This document shows, one piece after another, positions 24,911 to 35,788 of a stretch of 64,000 bases of DNA. The position numbers and the translations under genes are program-made. Positions within the stretch are counted from its first letter, which is position 1. Every line of letters starts with the position of its first letter. The stretch is from Pisolithus tinctorius. Its lineage: Eukaryota; Basidiomycota; Agaricomycetes; Boletales; Pisolithaceae. The DNA is taken from contig JANFAH010000018.1 in NCBI GenBank assembly GCA_024663395.1, forward strand, positions 1,240,001 through 1,304,000. The letters run 5' to 3'. The notes beneath the pieces were generated by a model that was given only the letters and a program-made list of their open reading frames with translations, had not been told where the DNA came from and ran no database searches.

Positions 24911-25404
24911 CAGATGCGAGTTTCGCCGCTCCACTTGCACTGTCGTGACACGTAAAGTACACTGTGATCACGATGCTCATAACTGGTTTCTGCTCCTCGT
25001 GTCACATCTCTTTGTCCCTCTCTTCAGGAAGGACACCAGCTCTGGTCAGAAGCATCGACCAAAATGCTGGTGTATCAAGATAAGTGACCAGTCACTTATG
25101 ACCATGGAGCATGCCAACAACTGTGAGGTGCACACACGAGCCAGTCCAACTCTGGACAGGTATGACAACCAAAATGCCAGCATACATACCCAAGATAAGC
25201 GACCGGTCACCTATTTTTTTTTTCGTGGGGCATGCCCATGACCATTCGGTGCACACCCAAGCCAGCATGGCTTACTTAATTGATTACATAAGCAATAAAT
25301 AGCACCACTTTCACATAGTTCACTGATTGATTATTTAATGTCCAAATATGGAAGTCACAGCATTATATAATCAACAAACAAGTATATACCAAGGTCAGAT
25401 TGGT
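24911..25404. other. Spacer between accessory genes B and C, with two palindromes
   Basis: Contains palindrome copies at 25080 and 25195 but no reading frame I can support. Copy 25080 reads AAGTGACCAGTCACTT, in which every central CG has become TG or CA on a strand-symmetric pattern, so it remains a perfect palindrome. Confidence 0.45.
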
Positions 25405-25488
25405 GGCTGTGTAACTTTTGCATCTTGAACTTGAACCACCGCCTACCGCATTTGGATTAAGTACAAACAGATACAAATAACAAAATCA
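25405..25488 (+). promoter_or_regulatory. Duplicated 5' leader, copy 2
   Basis: Partner of the leader at 23516-23600. The blocks GTGGCTGTG, AACTTTTGCATCTTGAAC, ACCACCGCC and AGTACAAACA occur in the same order and at a similar distance from an ATG, which again opens a very short first exon (30 bases) with a GTAAGT donor. Confidence 0.55.
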
Positions 25489-28400
25489 TGTCCAGCACCA
25501 ACCAAAATCAGACCAAGGTAAGTCAAAGTCATTGGAAAAATAAGCGACCGGTCGCTTATTTCTCTCCCCCTGCCTGCAGTCCAACAACAACAACAGCAAG
25601 TCTGGCAAAAGGACTGCTGTGCCCCAGGTAAGTTGTGGCATACCTCATCTCCAGGAAACCACACTGACTTGCATGTGTATCATGTCATGTCACAACTTTC
25701 CCAGGCCCCAGACCCACTGTAAGTGATGTGGAACCTCTGACAAGCGACCAGTCGCTTATTTTGACCATCTTTCAGGGTGTTTCCACTGGAACAGATGTGG
25801 CTGCAGCCATCAATCTCTCACATGCCCAGTCTACTGCTGCCCACAAAAGGTTAGCAGCGAGGAAGGCAACAAAGGTGTGTTTTTTTTTTTTTTCTTTCTC
25901 ACCTCCCACAAGCGACCGGTCGCTTATTCTTGTCGACACCCATAGGCGACTGCACCTGAGGGTGAAGAAGGGGGAGAGATGGACGTTGAACAGGTAAGTT
26001 CATGTCACCCATAAACAAGCGACCGGTCGCTTATTCTTGTCAACACCCATAGGCGACTGCACCCGAGGGTGAAGAAGGGGGGAGCGATGGACATCGAACA
26101 GGTAAGCTCATATCACCATAAACAAGCGACCGGTCACTTATTCTTGTCGACACCCATAGGCGACTGCACCCGAGGGTGAAGAAGGGGGAGAGATGGATGT
26201 CGAACAGGTAAGTTCACGTCACCCATAAACAAGCGACCGGTCGCTTATTCTTGTTGACACCCATAGGCGATTGCACCCGAGGGTGAAGAAGGGGGAGAGA
26301 TGGATGTTGAACAGGTAAGTTCACATCACCCATAAACAAGTGACCGGGTCGCTTATTCTTGTCGACACCTCATAGGCGACTGCACCCAAGGGTGAAGAGG
26401 GGGGAAAGATGGTTGTCAAACAGGTAAGTTGGCATCATCCAAAAATAAGCGACCGGTCGCTTATCATTTCTGACCATTGCAGAAGAGTGGTGGCAAGAAG
26501 AGCCCCAAGAAAAATTCCAAGGTAGGTCAGGGTCCACACGAGGCACGTACATGTCACTAACAACTGATATCAATGTAGAAACGTGGACACCAGGACGAAG
26601 TGGAAGAGACTGCAGGAATGGAAACTGGAGGGGTCTCAGAGGCAGTGGTAAAGCACTCGCTGTTGACTTGGATTCCATGGTGATTGCTGACATGACATGA
26701 TTTCAAGTCACAGAGCAAGCGTCAGAAGAAGGCCCATAAAGGATCCACTAGGGCACAGATGGTATGTTATTGGTCCAAATAAGCGACCGGTCGCCTATTT
26801 TTGATTCTGATCCAATAGCCACCACCCAAGGAAATTCTGACCAGAAAGCGTGGTCCCAAAGCTTCCAAGGGCAAAGGCAAGGCGACAACCACCGAGGTCA
26901 GTACCAGTTCAAGGTCTGTTGACCAGCCACTGATGTATCTGTCTTTCACAGGATGATGGTAGCGGTAAAGAGTGGGAACCCCTACCGGTTGCAAGTGGGG
27001 TAAGCAGGGCCTGACCTGTCCAGGGGGTCTGATGTCTGATGCCAACCCTCAGAGCAATGTACCAGTGGAAAAGGCAGAGCAACCGACGGTGTATCAGCAC
27101 AAGGCAAGTGTGAAGTGACTGAAAATCAGACATGCATGCTGACCAGGTGGTGGACAATAGAAAACTGGAGAGACAAAGGTGTGTGAGATGGTAAAATGCG
27201 ATGGTAGGTATGCCAGGGGTTGACATGTGATCAGAAAATCTTTCCAAAGCTGTCTGATCGGGTCATCTTGGAGCAACGATGTCGTAAGTGGTCCCAGCTT
27301 CACTGGTCCTTGCATGTTTGACCACGACGATGGTCACAGGTGCCCAATGTCAAGAAGACAGAGCTTACTGAGGCAGACTTGCAGAGCATGGTGAACGAAA
27401 AAGCGCTTGCAGACCTGTCACTGGGGTATGCGCTGATGACGACGATCCGAGACAAAGGCCGACGAGCGATGCGACCTGGAACGAGGGCCCATACTCCGAC
27501 TACGCGAATATAACCCAAGGCCACTCAATGACAGATATCTGGTGCAGCTCAAGAATAGCATCGGTTTGCGAGGACTACAGAACAAGGTAGTCTGGAATGC
27601 CATGGTGGTAGCAGTGCCACCAGCGGCAATTGACCTGGGTTCGCTGCGACCGGTGCAACTTGGCACCTATACCAACCACGTGAGGTGGACGGCTGAAGTA
27701 GCCAAGCACGAAGCAAGCTTCCTCAATGGAAATCACCGCCGTGAGGTGATGAAGCTCATGACTGTCCACTGGACCCACATTCAGTATACAAAGGGGGTTC
27801 AGTTGACCAATAGCGTCTATTGGGAGGAGCACAAGGACAAGTTGGAAGATCTCATGGACGAGGCGACGACGGAGTTGGAACGAAGTGGTTCATGGTTGGT
27901 CCACTTCATCAACAAAGGTCAGTATGAAAAAAAAAATAATAATAAGCAACCGGTCGCTTATATGGCTGATGACAAACAACCTAACCAGACAAATTGGACG
28001 TCCACACCAACCGCACTTGGTTGTTGGAAAACCTGAGTAGCAACACGCCAGCAGTGACGCTACCTGATGACGACGATGACAAGTTGTATCAGGTTTTGAA
28101 CATCCTGGCAACCCTGGAAAATGACCGGGATGCCAAGGAGAAGTATGTAGAAGAAGTGCGGCGTCGAGCAGGTAGCACTCGAGTGAGCCGATTGAGTCGG
28201 ATCTTGGCAGACGAAGAGTTGTACACGAGCGTGATGAAACTCATGCACCTCAAGCACTTCCAAGGAGGGACCGTCAAGTCGAAGCTGGACACTGGATTTA
28301 CGACTCGGCAGCTTGAAAGCTGGCAGTGTTCCACAGGTGGAGTAAGTGGTCTTCCTTTAAATGGGACATCGTCCATATCTCAATGTCCTTGCAGATACAA

Positions 28401-28793
28401 TTACTTCTGTGTGAATACGTCTTGGACGTATTCAAATTCCTGGCGGCACCCATTCCAGTTCCAACCTTGACATCTGTGAGGGAACATGCAGGTGAGGGCG
28501 AGTCGAAGGATAAGGAGTGCAGGAAGGTGGCACGAAAAATGTGGGCCTTGACCATGCGATCGCCATACTTTGCATGGGAGATTGTCAATGAGTATGCGAA
28601 CGTATGGGGAAGTGCATGGGCGGATGTTACGAAGAAGCATACAGATGGGAACCCATGGCGCCTCTGGGCTGTGAATGACAAGATCAGCCAAGGCAAGTGG
28701 GAGCGCTTGGTGACCCAATATTTCCGACGACTGGCTAGTCTGGCCACCATCGAAGGACAAAACATCACTATACAGCCCCTGGGGGAATTATAA
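25489..28793 (+). CDS. Unrecognised accessory-block protein C with repeated mini-exons
   Basis: Starts MSSTNQNQTK (25489-25518), then many tiny exons separated by introns with palindromes. The N-terminal half is low-complexity and nuclear-looking: SNNNNSKSGKRTAVPQ, the repeated 16-residue unit ATAPEGEEGGEMDVEQ, then KSGGKKSPKKNSK, SQSKRQKKAHKG and PPPKEILTRKRGPKA. From about 27340 exons become longer: VPNVKKTELTEADLQ, then after 27542 QLKNSIGLRGLQNKVVWNAMVVAVPP, a joint at a palindrome-bearing intron (about 27919-27989), DKLDVHTNRTWLLENL, and a last exon from about 28395 (IQLLLCEYVLDVFKFLAAP) to the stop at 28793. No catalytic motif is visible. The basic, lysine-rich first half fits a chromatin or DNA-associated protein, but that is a guess. 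Confidence 0.6.
25946..26423 (+). repeat. Tandem exon-intron array, five units of 107-109 bases
   Basis: Five copies of a 48-base exon (25946-25993, 26053-26101, 26160-26207, 26267-26314, 26376-26423), each followed by an intron of about 59 bases that starts GTAAG, carries the palindrome and ends CCCATAG or TCATAG. Exon plus intron repeat as one unit. The second exon is 49 bases because of an extra G in its G-run, which would shift the frame if that exon is used. The units are nearly identical, so the amplification is recent. Confidence 0.9.
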
Positions 28794-29683
28794 TTACAAA
28801 CTCCCGACCATAATTTTGGGGAAATAATGCTGGGAGTCGATAGATATGTCCATTGGGATGTCCCAGGTGAAATTTGAATGAAATTGGCGGTCGGAAAAAA
28901 AATCTACAGGGGGTAGAAGTATGGTCAGACCACAAAGTGGTATCTCTTTGGAAATACTTCTGGGAGGCTGGAAATCATTTCCATTGTCTTCAGTGGCATT
29001 GATAACACCCAGGACATCCATCCCTGGCAAGCTGGCACCCCCTCCTGATGTTACTGGATCACCATCCCTGGGGTATGAGGAGGGGATCAGGTATGTCGAT
29101 GAAACAAATATGGGGACCTTTTAACAATTCTGATGGTCTTGTAATGTCATACAGATGGGGTAGGACATGGTTCAGACAGCCAGATCGATCTCTGAAATTG
29201 TTTTGATGGAGTGAACATGGGGAGGGGGGGGTAACATATCTTACATGGATATTCTGACACCTAGGAATGCTGCAACCATTCTCATCATCTGTTGTGACTT
29301 TCAGGCCCTCCAGGACAACCATTCCTGACAAGCTTTCATGCTTCCTAAACTTTACAGGGATAAGAGGAGGGGAATGACACATAGGGTCCTTTCTGGTGTG
29401 ATCCAAATGGTCCTGCCATGTCATTCAAGTGGCACAGGCATGGTATGGACAGCTGGATTGATCTGGAATTGTTTTGATGGAGTGAAGCTGAAGAGGGGGG
29501 TTCACCTTGGGGCCAGGTATCATCCCAAGATGCCAAACATGTTGCTACCTGATCAGACTACACTAGGCAACACTGGGATTCAGTTCCACAGGAACAGGAA
29601 CCACAATCTTATCAACATTGCATTCATCACTTTCTCCCTCTGTACCCATATCCTTGCCTTCCCCCCCCCATCCCTGCTTCCCT
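28794..29683. other. Convergent 3' spacer with two diverged copies of a segment
   Basis: Between the end of gene C and the tail of the minus-strand protease-like gene. It holds two related stretches about 280 bases apart: GAAATTGTTTTGATGGAGTGAA near 29195 and GGAATTGTTTTGATGGAGTGAA near 29465, each followed by a G-run. I see no gene here. Confidence 0.5.
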
Positions 29684-32600
29684 CTATGAGGTGGCCTTGC
29701 CTCTTCTTGCTGGAGGCTTTCGAGCATTCTTTGCCTTTGATGACTTCTTAGTCTGTGCCTCTTTCAGCCTCTGCCTTTCTAAGATGAGGGCCTTGCTAGC
29801 CAGCAGTTCGTCATATCCCGCATGCTCCAGGAGCTCCATCTGCAGTGCATTCCTGGGCTTTACCACTCGAGATGCTCGTCTCCTGGCCTGTTGCTGTTCC
29901 TTCTCGGTGGAGATCCCCTCGATCTTGTAGAACTTGGGATTTGTCACCAGAACCACCTTCTCACCCTCCACCCGCCATGTCTTCCCAGGACTCTTTTCAC
30001 TCCCTTTGGTCGCATCAGGTAATGTCTGAAGGACAGAAAATATCCTGCCAAGGTGGTCCAGCACCTCAAACTCCTGCAGAGGTGTCCTGTTCTTCATCAC
30101 CTGGTGATACTCCCAAATATAGCCAGGCTTCGTCCAGAAGACATTCCATGGTGACCTCCGTGAAGGTTGTCCTGTGGGTCCTGGGAAAAACAGGTTGACC
30201 CTCTCTGCAAAGCTTGACTGTCGGCGACCAGCCCCTCCACTCCCTGCTATTTCTGCATTGCAGGCCTTGAATTCGCAGGCACGTATCGTCCTGAAGGTCT
30301 GGTTCAGAGTCCAACTCTGAATGGCATCTTCCAAAGATGTTGGCTCTGGTTTTCCCTCTGAACCTGTCAGCCAAGTCGCATCCAACTGGATCCAAAGCTG
30401 ACAGGTAAACAGAACGAAAAGTTTCCCTACCACTGGCCAGACCAGAGACAGTTGGGCTGACCACTTCCAGTCCTGCATGATCAACCAAGGCTGCAGTTGG
30501 ATGGTCCTTGTCAATTTGGCCCACGTCGGTCTGCTGCCAATGGGAAATTGTTCCACTTCATCCAGAGGGGGAATCCTTGGCCAGGCAGGTCGTCCATCAC
30601 CCCTCTTCAACTTTCCCTCCATCAGCTTGAGCACCTCCAGGTCATCATGATCCTGAACTTCTGGAAGATGGGGGACATGATGCAAGTCTAGGTCCAAAAG
30701 GAAGAACATTCCCAACCGCTCACACACCCTGGAGACCTGCAGAAGGGCCATGGACTCTCTCACATGGAAGTCGAGGATTATTGCAGTGGTGGACGTGCAC
30801 CGAATCATGTGGCAGATGATGCCAGTCAGAATCCCAAGGTTGGGCGGTTCCAGTTCCTTGAGAGAGATCTGAGCCAACTGGAGGGCCCTGATGCGTCCAG
30901 CCATAAATTCCAACCAGACTTTGGTCGGGATCCAGAGAATGGATTGGAGGCTAAAAGCTCTTCCATCTGCAAAGATGGAAGCATCAGATATGAGCATGAT
31001 CGAGCTTGCAAATGCATCACCCTTTGTGGCACCACCAGTATTGCCTGCTCCACTGCAGCCCCACTCATCCTGTACTCGTCTCGCACCCCATATGACCTCT
31101 TCTTTGCATCTCCAGAATACATGTTGATGGCCTGCATGCATTCCCCGATGAAGTCGTTGTTCAGGGCATAAGCATCCTTGTCCATGACAAAGGTGGGGCT
31201 GTTGTCGTTGGGTCGGATCACCTCGTAGGCCAGATTATAAGCACTTCTGAATGCGATGTGAGTTTGCCTCGCTCGTTCCTGTGACATCTCTGCTTGGATC
31301 CCCCCATACCGTCCAAGCATGCAAGTGTGGTGGGCATTTCCTCGCAAATATCCACCTGCCCCAAAGGAAGCTTCCAGGGCATCCAGTCTCCACAATCCCA
31401 CAGCTTTTCGTCACATGTGGGGTGAATGCTGATTCCCAAGTCGACCAAGAGCTCCCCATTGGCCCTGTCTACCATGTGGACCAATCCAGAGCTGGAAGTC
31501 CATGGAGGAGAGCTTGGACCGGCGTTTGAACCGCTCCTGACAGGGTGGTTTTCGTCCACAACTTGATTCCCTTGCATTCCAGGACGAAGAAGAAGGAACC
31601 ATAGTTTGCAAATCGTGAAGGGTCCTCTCGGATGATTGCTTCCATGGTCTTCTGGATCTGCTTCAACACTTGCATAGAAAAGGGGACCGCTTTTGGCCGA
31701 CCAGCCTTCTTGGTTTTGCCACCCTTTCGTGCCTTGAACTGCACTTCCTTCAGAGTGAGAGAGACGTATGGTGCACTCGAAACATCTGCATGTGCACGGA
31801 TCGCTGGAAGTAGGACATGCTCCCAGAAAAAGTCGAGGACCTCCTTTGGGATGCGATTGGCACGCTTGTGTGTCATCTCATCCCTGTGGATCATCCTGGG
31901 GAAGCAAATGTAGACATTCATGGTGCCAGCAGCATTGCTCAAGGCACCAAACACTGTGTGAGGTACTCCACACAGAGGAAATGCCATGGTCAACCATTCG
32001 GTACGGTTCCGATGGCACTGGAATCTGCCTCTGACTGAGGCACGAGGATGTCACATACACATGATTGTGCTTGTGCATAGGAGCCTTTTCCTCGACGATG
32101 GGACCAAGGTAGATGGGAGCGGTGTGTGAACTGTGGCAGGAATGCGTCACCCATATGAGACTGTCGATGTCCACGGTGACTTCCAACTCCTCTGGAGTCA
32201 CCAACTTGTGATCCAGCTCCAGGTCCAGGCAGATGTGACGTCCATCCTCGTGCCGCCCATTCACAAAGGTGTTCACGAGACGTTCTGAGGTGCTCGAGCC
32301 AATCTCGATCATCTGAGAGGCACCCAGTATGACCACATCATCCACATGGACTCTTGATGGATGGGGCACCTGCCGGGCAGAGAGTAATTTCCTGTAATGA
32401 AGTGATCAGAAGAGGGCACCAGGGCAGAATATGAGCACTCACCAGTAACATGGTCGCCGATTTGATGAGAAGACTGGTAGTTAGCTGGAACACCCACTTG
32501 GAGGATATGGTCTGACAATCTGATGGGGGGACCCAAGTAGAACATCTGGTTGAAGGAACTCAGCAGACGATAGCCATAATCTCGAAAGGATGTCCACATC

Positions 32601-34416
32601 CCAGGCCGATAGTAGGGCTCCTCCACGATCTCGTTGCAGTTGCGGTCCTGGTGCAAGCTTTCCAAGACAGGTCCTCCTTCATACTCATCAAACCTGCGAT
32701 CGAAACGCTTCCATCGTTGACCCTGGTAATGCAGGGAGGTATACCGGTGGAGTCGGACGTGGGAAACGGTACATCGTTCCAGCCGACCAGTCCTTGACAT
32801 GCTTGCGTCGCTGGATGATCTCAAGGGGATCATCTGGAGTGGATTCCCCTTCGACTCGGTGACCATGGGCAGCCCGAGGAGGAAGTCGATCCCTGGCTCT
32901 GGCCCTGCTCACATAAGGGTAGCGCCGAAGGAGATCCCTGAGACGCTGAGACTTGGCATCCAGAGGCAAAGATGGTCTTCACCTTCATCTTCAGTGTCAG
33001 TCGGAAAGTCACCATCGAGTGCACATCAGGGTTCACTACGTCGCCGGAGTCATCCCCCCTTTGGCAGCGAAGGCAGTTGGCCCCAATGACATTCAACTCA
33101 CGGACGATGGTAGCATGTTGCTCTCCAGATGATTGGTTTTCTACATCCATGAGGATGTCTTCACCGATGGCTTCGTGTCATCCCACTGTGTCCATATGTG
33201 GCCAGGGGGAAGGGTGGTTGTAGACAAGTAACGATAGTCCTCCCAGCACCTTCGACAGCCCTCCTTCACCATGACAAGCATTCTAAGGCGGAGACGATGA
33301 CCACAAGGAATTGGAGGGATGTGGATGGTAGGCCTGCCATCACCAGATAGCCCTCCTCTCATGAGTGACTCCATGACAAAGGATGCAATGGGCCCACAGT
33401 CGAAACCGTTCTGTGACCAATTGTACACCTGCACATCAACTTGGGTTGGGTCGATGGCATCAATCCATGAAGAGATGCTATGCGTGTCCAGTAGAAAGGG
33501 CCATTCCATGTGTTCCAGTCATCGCGCAGTGGGTCATAGTGGGGATGGGGGGTTTCCGGGACACGTTCGATGCGCCTTCCAAGGATGAATGCAAGGTTCA
33601 ACCAATAGTCAAAGACTGCAACAAAGAAGTGACTGTTTTGCATGACCACAAAGGCAATGGGAACAGATGGATTGGCAGGATGGGAATCGAAGAGATGGCG
33701 TTGACGAAAAAATTGAATCTCCTGTGCATCTGGTAAGGCATGGGTGCCCCCACTGACAGATGGAATGACAGAGAACAAGTCGGCATAGCGGACATGCATC
33801 CTGCCCTGGACAGCATACCATTGGGACAGGAGATGAAAGTTGAGGATGCTGGCATCGATCCAAGTTTCATGCTGGAGTGTCCCTAGGGTCTGGTAGGCCA
33901 TCACCCATGTGGTAGGCCTGGCCATGGAACACACTTTCAGAAGCGATCGTAAGCAGATGGAGAGAAAGAGTACAGAAGAGACTCACTGATGATATCACGT
34001 ACAGAAGGTGCCCCTGACTCCTGACTCGAGTCCTGATGGGGTGGATGTGATGGTGCAACTGATGGGCCATGCACATTCACAAAGGAATCGTCAGAGGCAT
34101 TGCTTTGATGCTCCTCTTCTGACCCACTCAAGTGGTTTACCATGGCCTGGCACTTCTCATATATCTGGTTCAGTTCATCCTCATCAACAGAGGATTCTGG
34201 ATCTTCTGGAGGAGTCATTGCTCTGGCAAGGAGACCACCCATTATTATGCTGTAGGATGGGGACAGAGGAGAAGAGCATGCTGAGTCTGAATGATGAGAT
34301 GGAGGAGAAATGGCCTTCATGACATTGTCAAATGCAAGTCTGATTTCACTTTCATCAGTGGAGGATGCATTGGAAGCAGCTCTGAGGGCTCTCTGGGAAC
34401 GTGTCTGGGGTGCCAT
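29684..34416 (-). pseudogene. Large Ulp1-type cysteine protease-like accessory protein, reading frame broken
   Basis: Reads leftward from MAPQTRSQRALRAAS at 34416. A Ser/acidic N-terminus is followed by a protease-like core: MQNSHFFVAVFDY (33624-33645, candidate catalytic His) and QNGFDCGP (33390-33413, candidate oxyanion Gln and catalytic Cys), the arrangement of C48/Ulp1 peptidases, which cleave SUMO-like proteins. A long conserved region follows: GANCLRCQ, YPYVSRARARDRLPP, TPDDPLEIIQRRKHVKDW, FDEYEGGPVLE, DLELDHKLVTPEELEV, VYICFPRMIHRD, GSFFFVLECKGIKL, MVDRANGELLVDLG, GLWRLDALEASFGAGGY, YGVRDEYR, and a basic tail to 29684. This layout is common in uncharacterised mushroom proteins. Apart from one good intron (about 32390-32440), adjacent conserved blocks fall in different frames with no splice sites between them, near 33460, 33150, 32960, 32690, 31480, 31400 and 31050. 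I call it a degraded copy; assembly errors are the alternative. Confidence 0.75.
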
Positions 34417-34565
34417 GGCGGTGGAATGTTGGTTCTTTGCCGATCCCAAACACGTAATGCCGCGCCAAACCCAAAGAAAATTTTCAGGGTCCGCCCTGGC
34501 TAACCGAGAATTGCAAGCGACGTCACGGGTTACCCTCCGACTTTTTACTTCGCCTCCAACCCAAC
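34417..34565. promoter_or_regulatory. Divergent promoter between protease-like and BAH-PHD genes
   Basis: Only 149 bases separate the two start codons, which face away from each other (34416 minus, 34566 plus), so both genes must share this control region. It is richer in CG than the surrounding block. No TATA-like box stands out. Confidence 0.6.
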
Positions 34566-35788
34566 ATGGCCCCTCCATCCAACAAGACCTTTCTTTCCCT
34601 TCCATCATCCTCCAAGCTAAGTGGTAGGTCTCGATTAGACACTAGCAGTCATTTAAGCTCATCCAGCCAGTGACGAACCTCACCGGTGCAGGTGAAGACA
34701 TCCTGGATGGAAGGGAGGAAGTTCCAGAACACATGACCCACACCTTCCAAAGGGGTGATAAGTAAGAAAAGACTGGCTGGGCATGTCGTTCGCTGATGGA
34801 AACTTTAATTAGCATCTTTGTAAATGGCGACGATGGCAGCCTGTGGTATGCTGTGATCAAGGACATCAGAGTCCAACGGTTGAAGAGAAGTAATGTAAGA
34901 GATTTCCAGTGCCATGTGGGTGTTCACCCTTCTGACATGCAATACAGAAGGCATGGGTTGAAGTGCAGTGGTACTACAGCAGGAGCGATATAGGAGACAA
35001 AAAGTGAGCTGGCTGTTGTCGAGTTCCTTGTATCTTTGACTCACTCACAAAAAGCATGAGAAAATACATTGGCAACAATGAGCTGGTTCTATCGGACCAC
35101 AATGACATCATTGAACCAGAGGCCATCGTGTGTAAGTCATCCCTGAATTTTGTATACAGCTTGGAAGCTCATGGAGAGCATAGCGCCAGCAGACATCACA
35201 TCTTTCAGTGCAGAAAGGTGTTTTGGTCCTCTGATAGGACCCAAGGATATGTATACACGGTGGACCATGAGCACACATGGTAAACAAGTCATCCAGGTAT
35301 GGATGAATGGCATGACACCGATTTTTGAAAAACTCCTGACATAAACTACACCCCATCAGGGCCCCTTCCATGCTTGCTCTGTCTGTGAAAAACCATATAA
35401 CCCAGACAAAGCTGAACAACGGTATTGTCGAACCTGCAAAAATTGGTTCCACTGCAGTTGTTTACAGAAACTCGCAAAGGGAAGCACCAGACCCTTGGAC
35501 ATCGCAAAGGAAGTCCTAAATGGGACAGGTCTCTCACTGCAGGATATTCAGGTGTGTGTCCTGTGCATTCCGATATGCAGGGGAAATGAGGGTGGTGTGG
35601 TGGGAAATGGTGAGGTTATGATGAGTATGTGGGAGGAGGTCAGAGCAGCACAGAACAGGCAGAGACAGGAGGTTGAAACTGTTCTACAAAATCATATGAC
35701 CAGTGACCTGATCCAACAGGCACAGAAGTCATATGTGTATTATCGATGCTCCCTCTGTTTTGCAGAAGGCAGAGAGTGTTACATATGA
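34566..35788 (+). CDS. BAH-PHD domain chromatin reader-like protein
   Basis: Starts MAPPSNKTFLSLPSSSK at 34566. After short introns, an exon from about 34811 reads IFVNGDDGSLWYAVIKDIR, joined across 34894-34946 to KAWVEVQWYYSRSDI and then NNELVLSDHNDIIEPEAI: this order is typical of a BAH domain, a protein and nucleosome-binding fold. From about 35359 a zinc-binding segment follows: CSVC, CRTC, NWFHCSCL and CVLC, the Cys4-His-Cys3 spacing of a PHD-type finger. The frame is open from there to TGA at 35788. The 35150-35350 part has two competing frames and I could not settle its splicing. Such proteins read histone tails; here it may steer the accessory block to, or protect it in, chromatin. 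Confidence 0.65.

Larger units (their letters stand above)
16970..27961. repeat. Dispersed 20-base palindrome family ATAAGCGACCGGTCGCTTAT
   Basis: A perfect palindrome and its near copies. Positions of first bases: 16970 and 17064 (degenerate), 17281, 17867, 18067, 18390, 19398, 21077, 21386, 23393, 23670, 24783, 25080, 25195, 25540, 25740, 25908, 26015, 26122, 26229, 26336, 26445, 26779, 27942. Most lie inside introns of the three plus-strand genes of this block; the clearest case is the 45-base intron around 18390, where the palindrome is nearly half of the intron. Copy 21077 lies in an open coding frame and 23393 lies ten bases past the helicase stop. None was seen in the minus-strand gene at 29.7-34.4 kb or in the rest of the window. 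It could be a protein-binding site, a hairpin, or the trace of intron-making insertions. Confidence 0.9.

Noticed and set aside
17863..27961. Recurring peptides KRPVAY and SDRSLI in many frames, suggesting a conserved protein motif
   Set aside because: They are translations of the DNA palindrome on either strand, mostly in introns. The conservation is at DNA level.
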